64,000 nucleotides of DNA from Marchantia polymorpha subsp. ruderalis (Eukaryota; Streptophyta; Marchantiopsida; Marchantiales; Marchantiaceae), in NCBI GenBank assembly GCA_037833965.1, contig AP031352.1:4816501-4880500 (forward strand), written 5' to 3'. The notes beneath the pieces were generated by a model. The model saw nothing but the letters and a program-made list of their open reading frames with translations. It did not search any database and had not been told where the DNA came from. Made by a program: the position numbers and the translations under genes. This document shows, one piece after another, positions 32,557 to 45,250 of this stretch. Numbering within the stretch: position 1 is the first letter of the stretch; each line of letters starts with the position of its first letter.

Positions 32557-34146
32557 GGTTCACCCGTGCGCATTCCGCTCTTCGCCATCGCCACTCGCAA
32601 CTCTATAATCATCCCTTTCAAATCCTGAAATCAATTCTCCTATCCACGGACCTCTCCGGTCGTCCTTCCAACCTGCTGGTTCCCTTCCTGCCGGGCGTGC
32701 TCACTAGCCGGACCGTCAAGTCACTACTCAGATCCGCCTAAGCTGTGCGCCACCATCCGAATCGAGCAATCAATCAATCCCGCCTCCGGCCGGGCCCTTG
32801 CCTCAAATCAAGCTGCACCAGAATCTACACTGCTACAAACATTTACATCCCGCTCCGGTCCCTTCGCTCGACAGCCCGAGAGTCGAAAATCCGCAATTTC
32901 CACTAGCCCTAGAGCCGCCCTGCCATACGCGCAGCTTCGTTCAGTCGGTCCAGGCGAACGAATCTGCCGCGGGCTTGCAATTCTCACAGCGCCGAGATCG
33001 TCATCGCGCTCGCCTCGCCTCTCGCAGGCCAAGACTCGCAAGGATCGCCTCGGCAGTAATTTCTCTACGCGCTCCCCGCACCGCCGCGGCCCATGCCCGG
33101 GCTGCCAACAACTAATGAGGTGCGCGATAAATTTCCCACGGGCCGACGATTTCGAGCTGCGAGCTCGCCGGCAGTAATTTCATACCCTGAGCCCAGTCTT
33201 TGCTCTTCCAGCCCGGCACCAAAGAAGCAGCTGACGGACGAGCGGTGCACACGCAGATCAGGATGGCCTCCGAATAAACATGTCACCGGGTTCAATCCAT
33301 CATCCCTCGCAATTTACCATATAACGCTGTACTGGCAGGATGAATGCGATGCGACGCGAACCGACCACCGCTGCGCTGTCCCCAGAAAAATTCACCACCA
33401 GCGCCCCCTAAACCCTGGACCCGATGCACGCGCTGCAGACGGGAATCCGAGCCCCCGTGGTCACGAATCAATCCTCGCGGACATGCGGGAAGCGCACTTC
33501 GTAGCCTCGGACGCGACAGGACCCCGTGTGGATCACGAACAATTGCGACAAATTTCTGACGTGCAATCGCACCCGGGCTTCCTCGAGCGCACCCTCTTTT
33601 CCAATCCTTTCCGAGCTCCTTTCGGTCTCACTCTCCCGATACGCTATGTGTCTATCCCTCCACGCTCACGATCAGCCGGTTGGTGTCTCCTCGTCGCCAC
33701 CGACTCTTTCTTTCGGCCTTTCCTGAACCCAATTAAAGCGTCAAAGCGCGGAATTGGACAAGCGAATTCGACGAGTGCCGGAGGTTCTGCGCTCGGAGAA
33801 AGCTTGCAGAGACGAGATGAAACTCGAAGAGAGTAGCGCATTCCTCCACCAAATCGGGAATTTCAAAATCCTACAGATTCCGACACAATCATCAGACCAT
33901 TATCCATTAGGACAGACAAACGAATGATCGTCGAAACCCCATCGAGAATCCGGTCGAAACCGATTTCGCAAACGGGGTTTGTGAGGAGTGGGCCGTCCCG
34001 CCGTCCACTCCCGAGCTCTTATGCATCCGCGCCTTCTTAAAACTGTCACCAAACTATAGGTTCCAATGAACAAAATCTTTGAAAAAAAAACCCTCATCGA
34101 CTTCGTCGGCTTCGTGCGACCTCCGACGAGAAACGAGTTCTTCGAG
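32557..34146. other. GC-rich, CpG-rich region upstream of the GDAP2-like fragment
   Basis: High GC and CpG with long chance open frames in several phases (for example 33093-33836 on plus), none recognisable. In position and composition it resembles a host promoter/5' UTR belonging to the GDAP2-like gene rather than retroelement sequence. It abuts repeat B' at 34147. Confidence 0.45.
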
Positions 34147-34438
34147 TGAAATATACGGGAAATTCCCCACTAGAATTCCCGTCGGTCAATTACCCTACTG
34201 GCAACAAACCGTCACCGTCACAAACATGAGTCAAGCCCAACCCACTCCACACTCGGAGAATCCAGGTCGACGCAAAGGGGAAAGTCACTCTACGCTTCCA
34301 ACGCTTCCAGGCTCGACTCGAAGAACTAACGTTCTTCGAGCCGTCCCCGACTCTATACCCCTCGTGACCGAACCCTAACTTCACCTCTAAAGATAGTAAG
34401 TGACTAAATTGCGTGAGCCGACTCGTAACTACATGACA
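34147..34438 (-). repeat. Terminal repeat B' (right copy)
   Basis: 292 bp, same orientation as 22540-22831, five substitutions apart. It ends at CATGACA, directly against AT-rich host DNA. It is not accompanied by a repeat A copy, unlike the left side. Confidence 0.9.
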
Positions 34439-37400
34439 ATGTTTGCATTTGTTTCAAATTAACACAAGTTAAACTAGTCCAACAAAGTTGTTAGTTTGAT
34501 AAGATAATCATAGACAGAAAGTCAAACATATAGATTTACAAATAACACACAAACAATAATTATCATATAGTATATTCAGACACTAGATGTAATGTTGTTA
34601 ACCCTCAGTTGTACACTTCCATGGAAATAGCTCACACGAGAGAGTGTGAACTAAAAATCTTATGGTAATACACAAACCCTACTAGCTATAAATAACTAGT
34701 ACGTGACGTTACTTCTTACCCGGAGTTAGACTCAACAATCTACTCCTTAGCTCTATTAATCAAACAGAAATCTCTATAATCTATATTATTATTCCATGGA
34801 AAGTTCTAGACAAAAACTAAACACAATGTAATTTTTTACACAAGAATTAACTAAAACTAACGCAAAATCATAACATAAAGAGTTAACTTATGATCTACTA
34901 GCATAAAGGTAACATAAATCTTGTAACCTATACAATTACTCCATGGGAAGTTTTAGAAAGAAACTTAATACAAGGATACTCTTCACACAAGAATTAATTA
35001 CAACAAAGCTTTAGCCATCATATGATAAAATAACAGAATAAAAAGATAAATTTAAATACTATGCTAGCAAACTCAACCTGTGCTTCCAATGTACAATCAG
35101 CATAATAGCACATTGTTGTCTGAAACTCTTAAAGTAATAACTCTTGTTAATGCATTAACTCGATTGAGTATACCATCAAACTTGACTAGCTCAATCATGT
35201 TGAAGAACTTCACTCTGCCGTCCATGAGCTGGTTCACAACCAAATGTATTGCACTCTCGCTAACACAGTAAAGATTGATCACGCCCTGTATCATTACTAT
35301 CCCCATAATAAGCTTGTTCATAATATTCAAAAATGAGTCTTCCATTATCTAGGAGCTTGCAAGTCCATAATGTAATTTCAGTAATCTACAAACCAAACTC
35401 ACAGCCTTTAATCTCAAAGTCAAACTTTTAGAAAGAAAAATTTCTTTAAATATCTATAGAAAAATACTATAATTAGATTCATATGGTTAATACCAAAACT
35501 AAATATCGCGACCAGTGCACATACCCTACAAATTATAGCATACTTTGCTACAAGTGAACAAAATTTGTTGTAGGCTACATCATTGACCTTTGTGAAATCT
35601 TTAGTCATCAACATGGCTTTGAATATTTTTGCCTCATCGTTTGCTCAATTGTATTACAACTTGCACATCCACTTGGAATTAATTAACTTCTGATAACCTG
35701 AATACTTAACTAGCTTCCACCTCTTGTTATCCATAAAGCGACTACATTTTCCGCTCCATAGCAAAATTTTCCTCAAGCTTATCGATCTAAGCTTGAACTT
35801 CCATCTAATCATCTTCTTTCTCTCAGGGACGTATTCATGCATCTGAATCTTGTCATCAAGGATCCAACACTCCGCCAACTCCCTCAAACATGATTCACCT
35901 CTAGTTACAGCCAGTATCATCACAAAAGTGTATGGGCAAGATGATGATATCTTCATGTTCAACCTTCTCAAATAAAAGTACAATGACAGCCTTGTCGTAA
36001 GTGATATCATCATGAAGTAGTGAATGATATTTTTGAACCTATGAATCTCTCCATTCGTTATTGCCAACATTAACAAGCTTCTCCTTCAACAACATAGCAA
36101 ATACCATCACCTTGTGAATTTACTGTTAGCTCTTAAAAAGTGTCAATATACATTCATTGCCTCAAGAGTTTTTTTGATGATATCCAATTTGCTTATATTT
36201 CAAAGAAAATTTAATCTGACAAAATATTTACGTCTGAAATCTTTCCTCTGAATGAAATATTTAAATGAAATATTCTGAAAACTGCCCATGTTTGCTGGGT
36301 CCTGCCTCCTCTACATGCTTCATCCAAGAACTACCTGAATATGCTTCACATATTGAAATGTATTATATGGAAAAGATTACAACTAGCTCTGGCCAAAAAT
36401 CGCTTTAAATGATTTTTTACATGATGTAATTTGATAACTTTGTTGTTTATTCTCACAGTTGTCATCGCTCAATGTTCTTGGATTTTATAACTATCCTTTG
36501 GTGAACTTGTAGGAGAATTTCACTAAATTATTGTAATTGTTTGCAATAATTGCATTCAAATGTTACCTTGAAGCTCTAATTTGATGAATCAAAAATAAAT
36601 CCTTATGCTCACACAAGCTTAGAAGTGAAAGTGTCTTCCACTCAAAATGATGACACAAGCTCTACTCTAGATAATCGTTGGTATTGACTATAAGTGCAAC
36701 GGGCTTTACAAAACACACAACAATATTCTTTGTTCCTTAGTGGTTCAAAAAAGTGTAACAAATCTTAGAATTGACTTAGAATCTTAAAATCTTTGTCCAA
36801 CCCCTGCTGAAAATTGTTTAGCATTCTATTTATTGACTTGTACTGAAGTACTACAGTGAAGACAATATAGTTGTTGGACTGGACACTTTTGTTGGAAACT
36901 TGGCTAGTTATTACAAAGCAAGTGACATTGACTCGATTGCAGAGTCCATCAAAATCACATCATCTCCCTCTTTTCTTTTGGATATTAACTTGGAACAAAA
37001 GGTGACCTCAGTTGAATATTTCAACTCAGAAGCTCTGTTCTTGCTTTGGCTTCTTCACCGCAACTGGTGCCCACATAACTACTGCGGCAACTTCAAGAGA
37101 CTCAACGATATCGTCGATTTGCTGTTAGGAGCAGGTAGTTATGGGCTTCGGAGTGACGCAGGAACACTTGGGGGGAGAAAAAACAAGAAGGGGTTGGGGT
37201 ATAATAAAACGGGTGGCCCATTTATGAGGAGTGCGGGTCAGGCAGAGTACCAGAAGTGCATAAAGTCACACGTTGAGACTTGATCCGTCAAGATCGACTC
37301 ACTGACCAAGAGGTTTTCAGGTCCAGTAGTCTCCAAGGAAATAGGGATTAGCTTGTATTAATTTCTGATAAGGGTGAGCATTGTGGAGGTGCTGGGTCCG

Positions 37401-38105
37401 GGAAACGCACAATTCAATCGGAATCGCACACAAACAGGAGTAGGACATGAATGGATGATTAAGAAAGATATTTGAATGGTTTGAAACACGTAACTTCGCC
37501 AAACTGCGCTCCATCAGCAACTCTAAAGCATAATGGTACGACCATGTTTATGTGGGCTACTCTGATGTTTATGTACGGCTCTCAGGATAAAATTATTCAC
37601 CATATGGGTATATGAACAGCGCTATGACGCTGATGAGTTCCATAGAATTTAATCTCGACTCGTGTCTAGTTGTCAAGTCGAGAAAGCGGTTTTCATACTG
37701 GGTAAAAAAGTCCCGCGTCGAGACCAGGACGGGGTCCGAGCGACCCTGCGGGCACCCCGCTGACTGAGTGCAGACAGTCCCCACGGGGTCAAGGGGCTTT
37801 TCTCGGACGCATCTAGATTCCTGAAAACGGTTTTCATACAGCACTGTGGAGATATTTGCGCGGCCTACTCAGCCGCCGCTCGATCCTACGCGCGTCCTCG
37901 CTTGCCCCGCCTTTGCCCTCCGCGTCTTCACGTACTGCTTGCTTTGATCCAAATTTCCTGATTTCTACGTGGCTGCGTTTCTGATTTGTGTGTTTCCTAC
38001 CTGCATTTTGATTGATTTCTTGACAGGTTTCTTATCATTGTCATATTCTGTAAGCAATTAGTTCAAGGTTTGAGCTCATGTTTCTTGATACAAAGTTTCA
38101 TCGTG
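34439..38105. other. AT-rich intergenic DNA with probable old transposon debris
   Basis: No domain was recognised in any frame. Around 34600-34720 there is a diverged match to 40230-40340 (shared ACTTCCA.GGA and GTAATACACAAACC blocks in the same order and orientation). The minus frame at 35654-36076 is not assignable. A GC-richer patch at 37690-37960 has no identified gene. Confidence 0.35.
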
Positions 38106-38476
38106 TATGTCGGTTCATAAACCCCCAACTTCTACAGCCACGCATAGTACCCCACGTTGCTCCCGCAATGTGATATGCTAGCTCGCATTTCAAGAGGTCA
38201 CGTCTTCTTTACATCCCCATATGTCGGTTCATAAACCCCCAACTTCTACCGCCACGCATAGTACCCCACGTTGCCCCCGCAATGTCACATTGCGGGATAT
38301 CACATTGCCAATGTGATATGCTAGCTCGCATTTCAAGAGGTCACGTCTTCTTTACATCCCCATATGTCGGTTCATAAACCCCCAACTTCTACAGCCACGC
38401 ATAGTATCCCACGTTGCTCCCGCAATGTGATATGCTAGCTCGCATTTCAAGAGGTCACGTCTTCTTTATATCCCCA
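38106..38476. repeat. Three-unit tandem repeat, 114-bp unit
   Basis: Units at 38106-38219, 38220-38362 and 38363-38476 share TATGTCGGTTCATAAACCCC starts and CGTCTTCTTTA.ATCCCC ends. The middle unit carries an extra 29 bp containing two 9+1+9 palindromes (CCGCAATGT and ATCACATTG arms). The units are nearly identical otherwise, so the expansion is recent. Confidence 0.92.
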
Positions 38477-41400
38477 AAGATTATCTTATTTTTAACCAAG
38501 TGGCATGATAGACGAGACCTTTGCAAATCCACATCTACTTGGAGTGATACAAGAATCTAGAATAAGCTTGATGAAAGTCTGTATTCTGGTAGTTCTCGGA
38601 TGTCTTCAGCATTCTCAAAACACAAACCCTAGTTCCACTGTCACAGAGTATGCAACCATCCGATTAAACAAATTGACGACAGCCTTCACTTACCCTACTA
38701 ACTTTCTCAAAGAAAAGTTCCGTCGCTCACAAACCACCAGCAGTAGAGAACAAAACCATGAGCTGATTTTTCATCTCCTCGGGCGAGTATTCATGAAACC
38801 ATTTTCTTCCTTGAAAAACTGAAGTTTCCACGATAGACATCATGTTGGAGCACTGCGTGAAGTGGAAAAGCCTATTGTCTGATCCGATTGATATTTCTGT
38901 TCCGACATGAACATCGGATGTAGTTTTTTCTCTTGACTCTCAACTATTCTATCTCTTTCTCCAGCTGCTTGCGAATAAAATCCATAGAATGCGCAGTGAC
39001 TTTGTCAGTCTTGTTGCTGGTTAGAAAACCTGGAATTTACTTCTCAACAATCCACGCCTTGGTAAGCACATCATACAAATACTCTGCTGTCGGCCGAAGT
39101 ATAGACATAAAATCCAGTGCGTCAATCACAAAAACGATTCCACTTGTTTGAGGAAGAAGCTAGTCAATCTTGGTCTTCAACTTTGGATGCCCTGGAACAT
39201 CTACTTTTCTTCCCCTTTCTTTTCTCCCAATTCCGAGTTGAGTTTGAAACGGTTTTCAGTAGGTTCCATTGATGTAACAATTCCATTGTGGACTGATCCA
39301 TCTCGCAATTAGTAAAATAGAGCTGTTTTGCCAGCTTTACTAATTCTGAGAAGTAAAATTGTGTCTCCTTTGTTCCCCTTTAGAGCACCTCAAATAACTG
39401 CATACACCAAGAGAAGAGTAAACACAAACACTTCCAGCGTGATCAAAGATCGCGGTCTGCTCGTCCATTGCACTGAAGTGCTGCTGGAAAACGCCATGCA
39501 ACTCCTACCAGTAGTTTTGCAGATGATCGATCACCGATGACACACCTCCCATCATCCTTTGGTGCAAATTTCGGTACATCTTCCCCTCGTGCGCTACTCC
39601 TTCAGTCTGACGTCAAGAGCTTCTGTGTCCGGCAAGAAGTTCAACATCCAAAAGGTATGATCCGTTTATTCAAAAAAAGTAGAATTATGCAACATCCAAA
39701 AAATACGATATGTCTGTCCAACGAGAATAGAATTTTGGAAGAGTGACTCTTGAGGTTGCGGTTGTTGTTCCCGTACTTGGTCAATAGGTCTATCAAAAAA
39801 CCACAACACACGGTTCATTATTAGAAATCTCAAAAATTTTGTTAGCTCAGCTCGTCGTCAGATTTTTATCACCATCAAAAAATTAAATTTTTTGATGGTC
39901 ACTCGTCAAAAAACCGTCAACTTCTAAATTTTGTCACAATCACCGTCGAAACACTGCCATCAGAAAACCGTTACCATAAAAAAAAAAAAAAACTAAACTT
40001 CTGTTGGCTCGTCTTAAAAAAATTTTCCTTCAACTCGAGAGGAAGCAAACTTGCCAAACACACATTTTCACAAATCACTGATCTCATATCATTTGTAAGT
40101 CCGAAATATGCAAGATAGCCATAGCCAAACAGTTAGACAGATAGATAAACAAACACAAGACATAACCAGTTTAAACATACAATATACACAGAATACTACG
40201 AGATGATACGTTATTCAACCTTCGGAACACTACTTCCACGGAGAAAGCATAGTAATGACCGTGTGTACTAAAAAGTCTTATTGTAATACACAAACCGTAA
40301 GGTTAAATGCCCCAACACCTAACACCCTTCTAACTATTACTAGCTAGTAACCGAGGTCACAACTCAACAAAAGTCAATATAAATAATTCACATTGAAAAA
40401 CCAACATATTGATGAAAAATACAAAAACAATATTTGATAACCATAAAAATACCCAAAAAAAACTTGTGTATTAGCCACTCTCACAATCAAACACGCAGTA
40501 AGTATACAAAAATGTTGATTGATGTTTGTGTAATTTAATTCTTATATTTTAGTCAGATTATAATAAATTCACATATCAAATTTCAGGCACAATTGTCTTA
40601 AGATCAAGTTCACTTTCATACTTATTCTTTAAAAAGTAAATATTTTCTTAAACTTAAGATTGAGATAAAGTTTGTCATGAAATTTGAGACAAAATTCAAA
40701 GCAAGCTACACAAAGTAAACAACTATTCTTGAAGGTTTAGCTAGCGCTATACATTAATTTCATAGGTAATGTTTCATCATACATATGCATGCTTTTCTAT
40801 AAATAAAACTTTTGTATGTTTTGCACTACCACAAAATGAGTAAAACAATACATATGAAATTTAATCAAAAAAATTTATATTTTCTTCAATAAATTCTAAA
40901 TTGAACAGCAATACATTACAACTTCAAAAAATCTTGTTCTCATATTTTATCTATAAAAATCCTCTTTCCATTTCAAGAGTGACAAATCGTTTTTAATCGT
41001 TGTAGTGCTTGAAAATGTAGATGCTTATACTCTAAAGAAGTAAAATAAGTTGAAAAAGATGTACTTAATGTTTAGATTACTCCAAGCCTCACTAAAGTTA
41101 TGTTGTTAAGGCAGATTAAGCTATTGTGGAGTCATTCATTGCGATCAAAAACTATTGTATTGTTCCACTATTTAATCAATGTAATTTTGTTGATAAGAAA
41201 CTACCCACCAATCTTGATAGTTCAAAACTTTTTGAACAACTTCCAATGTTTTCAACGCTATAAGTTACTGAGGTAAGCAAAAAGGCAAAATGTTGACACT
41301 TGCATGGTTGATCTACTTTTATGATATTTCAACTATGCTCAAGTTCTTTGTTTCAAATCCATGATGAGACTTACTAAGTTGGTCAGAGCTTGCTCGGTGT

Positions 41401-44400
41401 TCAAATAAGCAAGAGAATCAGCCTTATTTGAATTTTATTGATCTGATTCAAGCTTTCTAGAAGAAGTGCACACTGCTATTTGTTGCTCAAGCTCGCTATT
41501 GGCAATTATCAGTTGAATATCTTGTGCAGAATTTTCTCATCACACAATACATACATACAAGAAATTCGGAAAAAGATATTGTACTTGGATTGAACATGGT
41601 CCATCGTTCCATGTTGTAAAAACAGGAACATTTTTTTCAAGGTTACAATCATAATGATCACAACGATTGCAGTTGCAAATCCAACTTAAGCTCCTACTGT
41701 AAAGACCATCATGAACACACCATGGAATACAAACTCCAGAAATCTTTTCGTTCAGTACTAGCACCGAGATGAAAATCATCACCGGAACTAAAAGTAAATG
41801 ATTTACAAATCTTGTTGATGAAATTTCCACACTGTTTTCAATTTCCATGCATAAAAGATCAAGAACAACAATTTCTCCTAGCTCGGCAGAATTTGTATAT
41901 CTACAAGTTTGTAAGACCTTTGAATATGTCCAAATCTGCTGATGCTTCTCTAGTAAGTTAATTGTTTGAAACATCCAACAACGTTAGTGTTCCCATCATG
42001 TATTTTTCCCTTTTATGAGTGATATCATTTCCAAAAACTTGAATGATACTTGGTTCCTCACTTTGATGATTTCTTGAGTTTTTTTGTCCACGTTGAGTTG
42101 TAGATCATCAGGATATGAATTCAAATTATGGAAATTTGACATTGCTCCAAAACATTGATTCACTCAAACCTATGAACTTCATACATAATAGTTCAAAATG
42201 TGACTGAAAAGAGTACATTTAGTCGGTTCCGTTGACGAATAACAATTCCAAAGGTTCCTTTACTAATCTATGTCTACCTAATAGCTACTCTTTGAAAAAA
42301 AACTAAAATAACCACTACTTCTTTTCTATCTTAAAAGCAGCCAACTCATACATTTGTTCAAAATTTGCCATCCAAGTCGCTTTCATGCCATAGCACTTGG
42401 TCAATAATCACTTCAACTCATTTCTCATGGCATATTTGCTTTTGATATAAAGACATATAGTTTTGTCATGTTTGACAAAAGCATCAAAAGACTTCGAATT
42501 CTACTCTAATGAGAGCTTTTGATATTCTCTCATCTGATTTAGTGGCTGATGTAAAGTGTAGTTATCTGTTTTGAAAAAATAATACCCAAATGCCCAAGAA
42601 ATTGACAATTTTTTAGCGCTTATTTCGCGTTCAAAACATACACAAAGTTGACATACAACAGCAACATCTTTGCAAACTTGAGTAATCATCAAATCACAAG
42701 ATGCAATGTAGAGACCAGAATCCACAACAAATAGCAACTACTTTGGAGAATTGAATATCATAAGATGCAGTGTAAAAATCATATTGTAAAAGGTGTTTCA
42801 TCTGAAGTGCCATCTAGATAGAGGGCGAAGACTCTAGCTTTGCATTTACGTTTTTCACCGGATTTAGTGCAATACATCTAAATTCAAGAATGTGACAAAT
42901 GATCAAAATTGCATGCTCTAGCTTTGCTAGACGTTTTGAAACATGTTTAGTACAATCCATCGGAGTTGAGGAATGTAACAAATCACCAAAATAACAACTA
43001 AATGAAATAATCTTGCGAAAGATTTTTCAACCTAAAAATAAATATAAGATACTTAAATAGATTTCAACAGCGTGGCATAACTAGAAAGTGATAAACTATC
43101 ACTTTCTAAGTGTAGTTTTAGTTCAAGAAATGTTATATATATGTATATATTTTTTGAAATAAGTCATGGAAGGGAAATGCAAAATGTATGGAATCTATGA
43201 CACGAAGTTTTGTATTTAGAGAATCTTGAACAAATATCAAATGGTTTGTATTCAATTGACATAACACATAACAATTAAAAGTTTGACTGCATTCAATACG
43301 ATAATGTGAAATTGGCTTATAAATCGAAATTTCTATCTTTGATGAAAAAATTAAATACACCAACATTTTAACTCAAAACTTATCAAATGATTTGTTTCTA
43401 TACTGTAATGATGAAGAAATGAAAACTTACTCTAGTTTTCTCAAATGATGAAACAAAATTCATAAATTAAGTTGTTTACATTGATTCGTATTTGTGTGAA
43501 TGTTTAAATTTTACCTACATATTTTCCGGAGTAGTCGACAATTTGATAAATATATCAAAGTTTTGAAAGTAACTTTAGTCAGATATTACGCAAAGAAACT
43601 TTATCAGACTACGATTATTTATTTCATACATAATAATTACAATTCATTTCAAGCAGATCATGATTTATGGTATATCTTTATGCACAAAAACTAGTTTATT
43701 GCAAAGCTTTGTTTTCATATTCATTTCCGCTCTTCAAGCCGCAAGTTAAAGAGATTATTATAAGTATATCATTTTTCTCAGGAATTCTGCATTCCAAAAG
43801 AGAGTATCACAACTTGACATAATCGATGATTTTCGTGACGTCAGAAAAATAGATATAGTAATAGTTCCATAATTCCGAGTTCCAAACTTCTAGATGATGT
43901 AAGCAGTTGTGGTTTACTTAACTTCGATTACAGTTATCCAAATGCAAGTGAAAGTTGAAATCAATCTGCAATATATGTCATTGCATCATGCAATGACAAA
44001 ATGTCATTATATGATCAGCTAATTTTACTCCCCAAATTTGATTCGTAAAGAATGGTTAGCGTATTGCTTTCAAAAACACTCGCAACTAGAGTCTTCGTTC
44101 CACAACTTCAATTCAATCGTAATATATCATTGTTCGATTGTGCTCAAGTAGAAATGAACCATAACATATGATCCACTATTTTAACGACAAGTATTAAGAT
44201 TACCAAATGATTTAAAATATCATAAACATGTAGATGATGCTTGTACACATGACTCCAAAAGAAAAATAAGATGTCACCACTAGAGTGGAATGTATACTCT
44301 CAAATATGAACACAAATCATCTCCCCCAAAAGTGAGCTGATTGTCCTTACAGAATGATTGCATAGAACAGTATAGTATATATATACATTTATATATGAAA

Positions 44401-45250
44401 GAGATTTATGTCCTATCTTTATATGAACTAATCAGCTGGCAAAAACAAGACAATTCTATTTCAAATTAGAGATCTAGAAGACAATGACAACTGATATATT
44501 CTTATACAACTCTCTGACAAGTCAAACACACTCATGAAAATCTCTAATTATTAAAGCTTCCATGTGAAATTTACTTCTACTCTCCAAATGTCTGCAAAGA
44601 AATCTCGCAATCTACGAAGGGTGAGATCCTCCTCAGCTTTCACATGATCCAATCTTTCTAGAATGATAACCTCTATTTTACAATGACTTAGAGCTGTCAC
44701 ACCACTAACTATGAATAAGACGGTAGAGAATAATTTTCGACCACACTCAGCTCTGTCTTCCAAAATGATCTAACCTCTAATAGAATCCCATAGATAGATA
44801 TACACCCACTCCCATATACAAAAGCCACAAACTGCCTAAATATGATCTCGCTTTACACTGTAGTATAGTTTGGTCAACGCTGCAGAGATTGAAACACCTT
44901 GGCAACTTCACATTCACTGCTTAGCATATTTCACATGCCTATAACCATACAGCTTATCATTCGGCAGGACTCAATAGTAGGGCGTCATCATTTTCTGCTT
45001 TGTAATGAGAACATCATGAGCTACTCACCACAGTAAGAAAAGCGCCATGCTTCCTAGCATTCTCAATTGCGCTCTTGAATCAGAAGGAAGATACAAGACT
45101 ATAGTAGCCGGCTGAATTCTCTAAACCCATATGCACAAATATTTTAAGGCACAATAAATCTACACTAAGGTACTCCGGAGGTATCTACGAATGAATTAGC
45201 TGAAAAACAAACCCTACCGACCAGCCGAGTGAGGCTGTCTTTTTACAACA
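38477..45250. other. AT-rich intergenic DNA, no gene recognised
   Basis: Open frames are short and lack domains. Contents noted: a perfect inverted repeat at 39871-39899, a run of 15 A at 39978-39992, the diverged repeat around 40230-40340, and at the right the 3' flank of the callose synthase gene. Confidence 0.45.
39871..39899. repeat. Perfect 14-bp inverted repeat, 1-nt spacer
   Basis: ACCATCAAAAAATT at 39871-39884, A, then its exact complement at 39886-39899. The neighbouring sequence to 39975 is rich in CGTCAAAA/CCGTCAAC-type motifs seen near ends of plant DNA transposons, so it may be part of a MITE. The family was not identified. Confidence 0.75.

Larger units (their letters stand above)
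22248..34438 (-). mobile_element. Composite Ty3/gypsy-type element carrying a DNA methyltransferase, PHD finger and a host gene fragment
   Basis: The element reads on the minus strand. One frame from 30119 to 23121 encodes gag, retropepsin, DNA methyltransferase, RT, RNase H, integrase and PHD, interrupted by five stops and no frameshift. A polypurine stretch at 22951-22963 precedes the 3' terminal repeat. Direct repeats called here A (123 bp) and B (292 bp) form the ends: A-169 bp-B-A' on the left and B' alone on the right. The B copies differ at five positions. The 5' side (30.4-34.1 kb) holds a truncated GDAP2-like gene and GC-rich DNA. Matching 5-bp target duplications and a tRNA primer-binding site were not found, so the exact boundaries and LTR definition remain provisional. 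Confidence 0.85.

Noticed and set aside
33093-33836. 247-codon open frame on plus in GC-rich DNA
   Set aside because: Stop codons are rare in this composition, several phases are open at once, and the translation is not recognisable. It lies in promoter-like DNA upstream of the GDAP2-like fragment.
30070-34146. tRNA primer-binding site and second LTR for the element
   Set aside because: No TGG-type tRNA-complementary site was seen next to B' or in the gag leader, and no copy of repeat A occurs on this side. The 5' LTR is therefore not called.
22235-34450. Target-site duplication of the composite element
   Set aside because: The bases flanking each possible boundary do not match over 4-5 bp, so no duplication is claimed.
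35654-36076. 140-codon minus frame in AT-rich DNA
   Set aside because: Basic, Lys/Arg/Ser-rich translation without recognisable motif or neighbours; chance or old transposon debris.
38106-38476. CRISPR-like repeat array
   Set aside because: Units are contiguous 114-bp tandem copies without unique spacers, in a plant nuclear genome.
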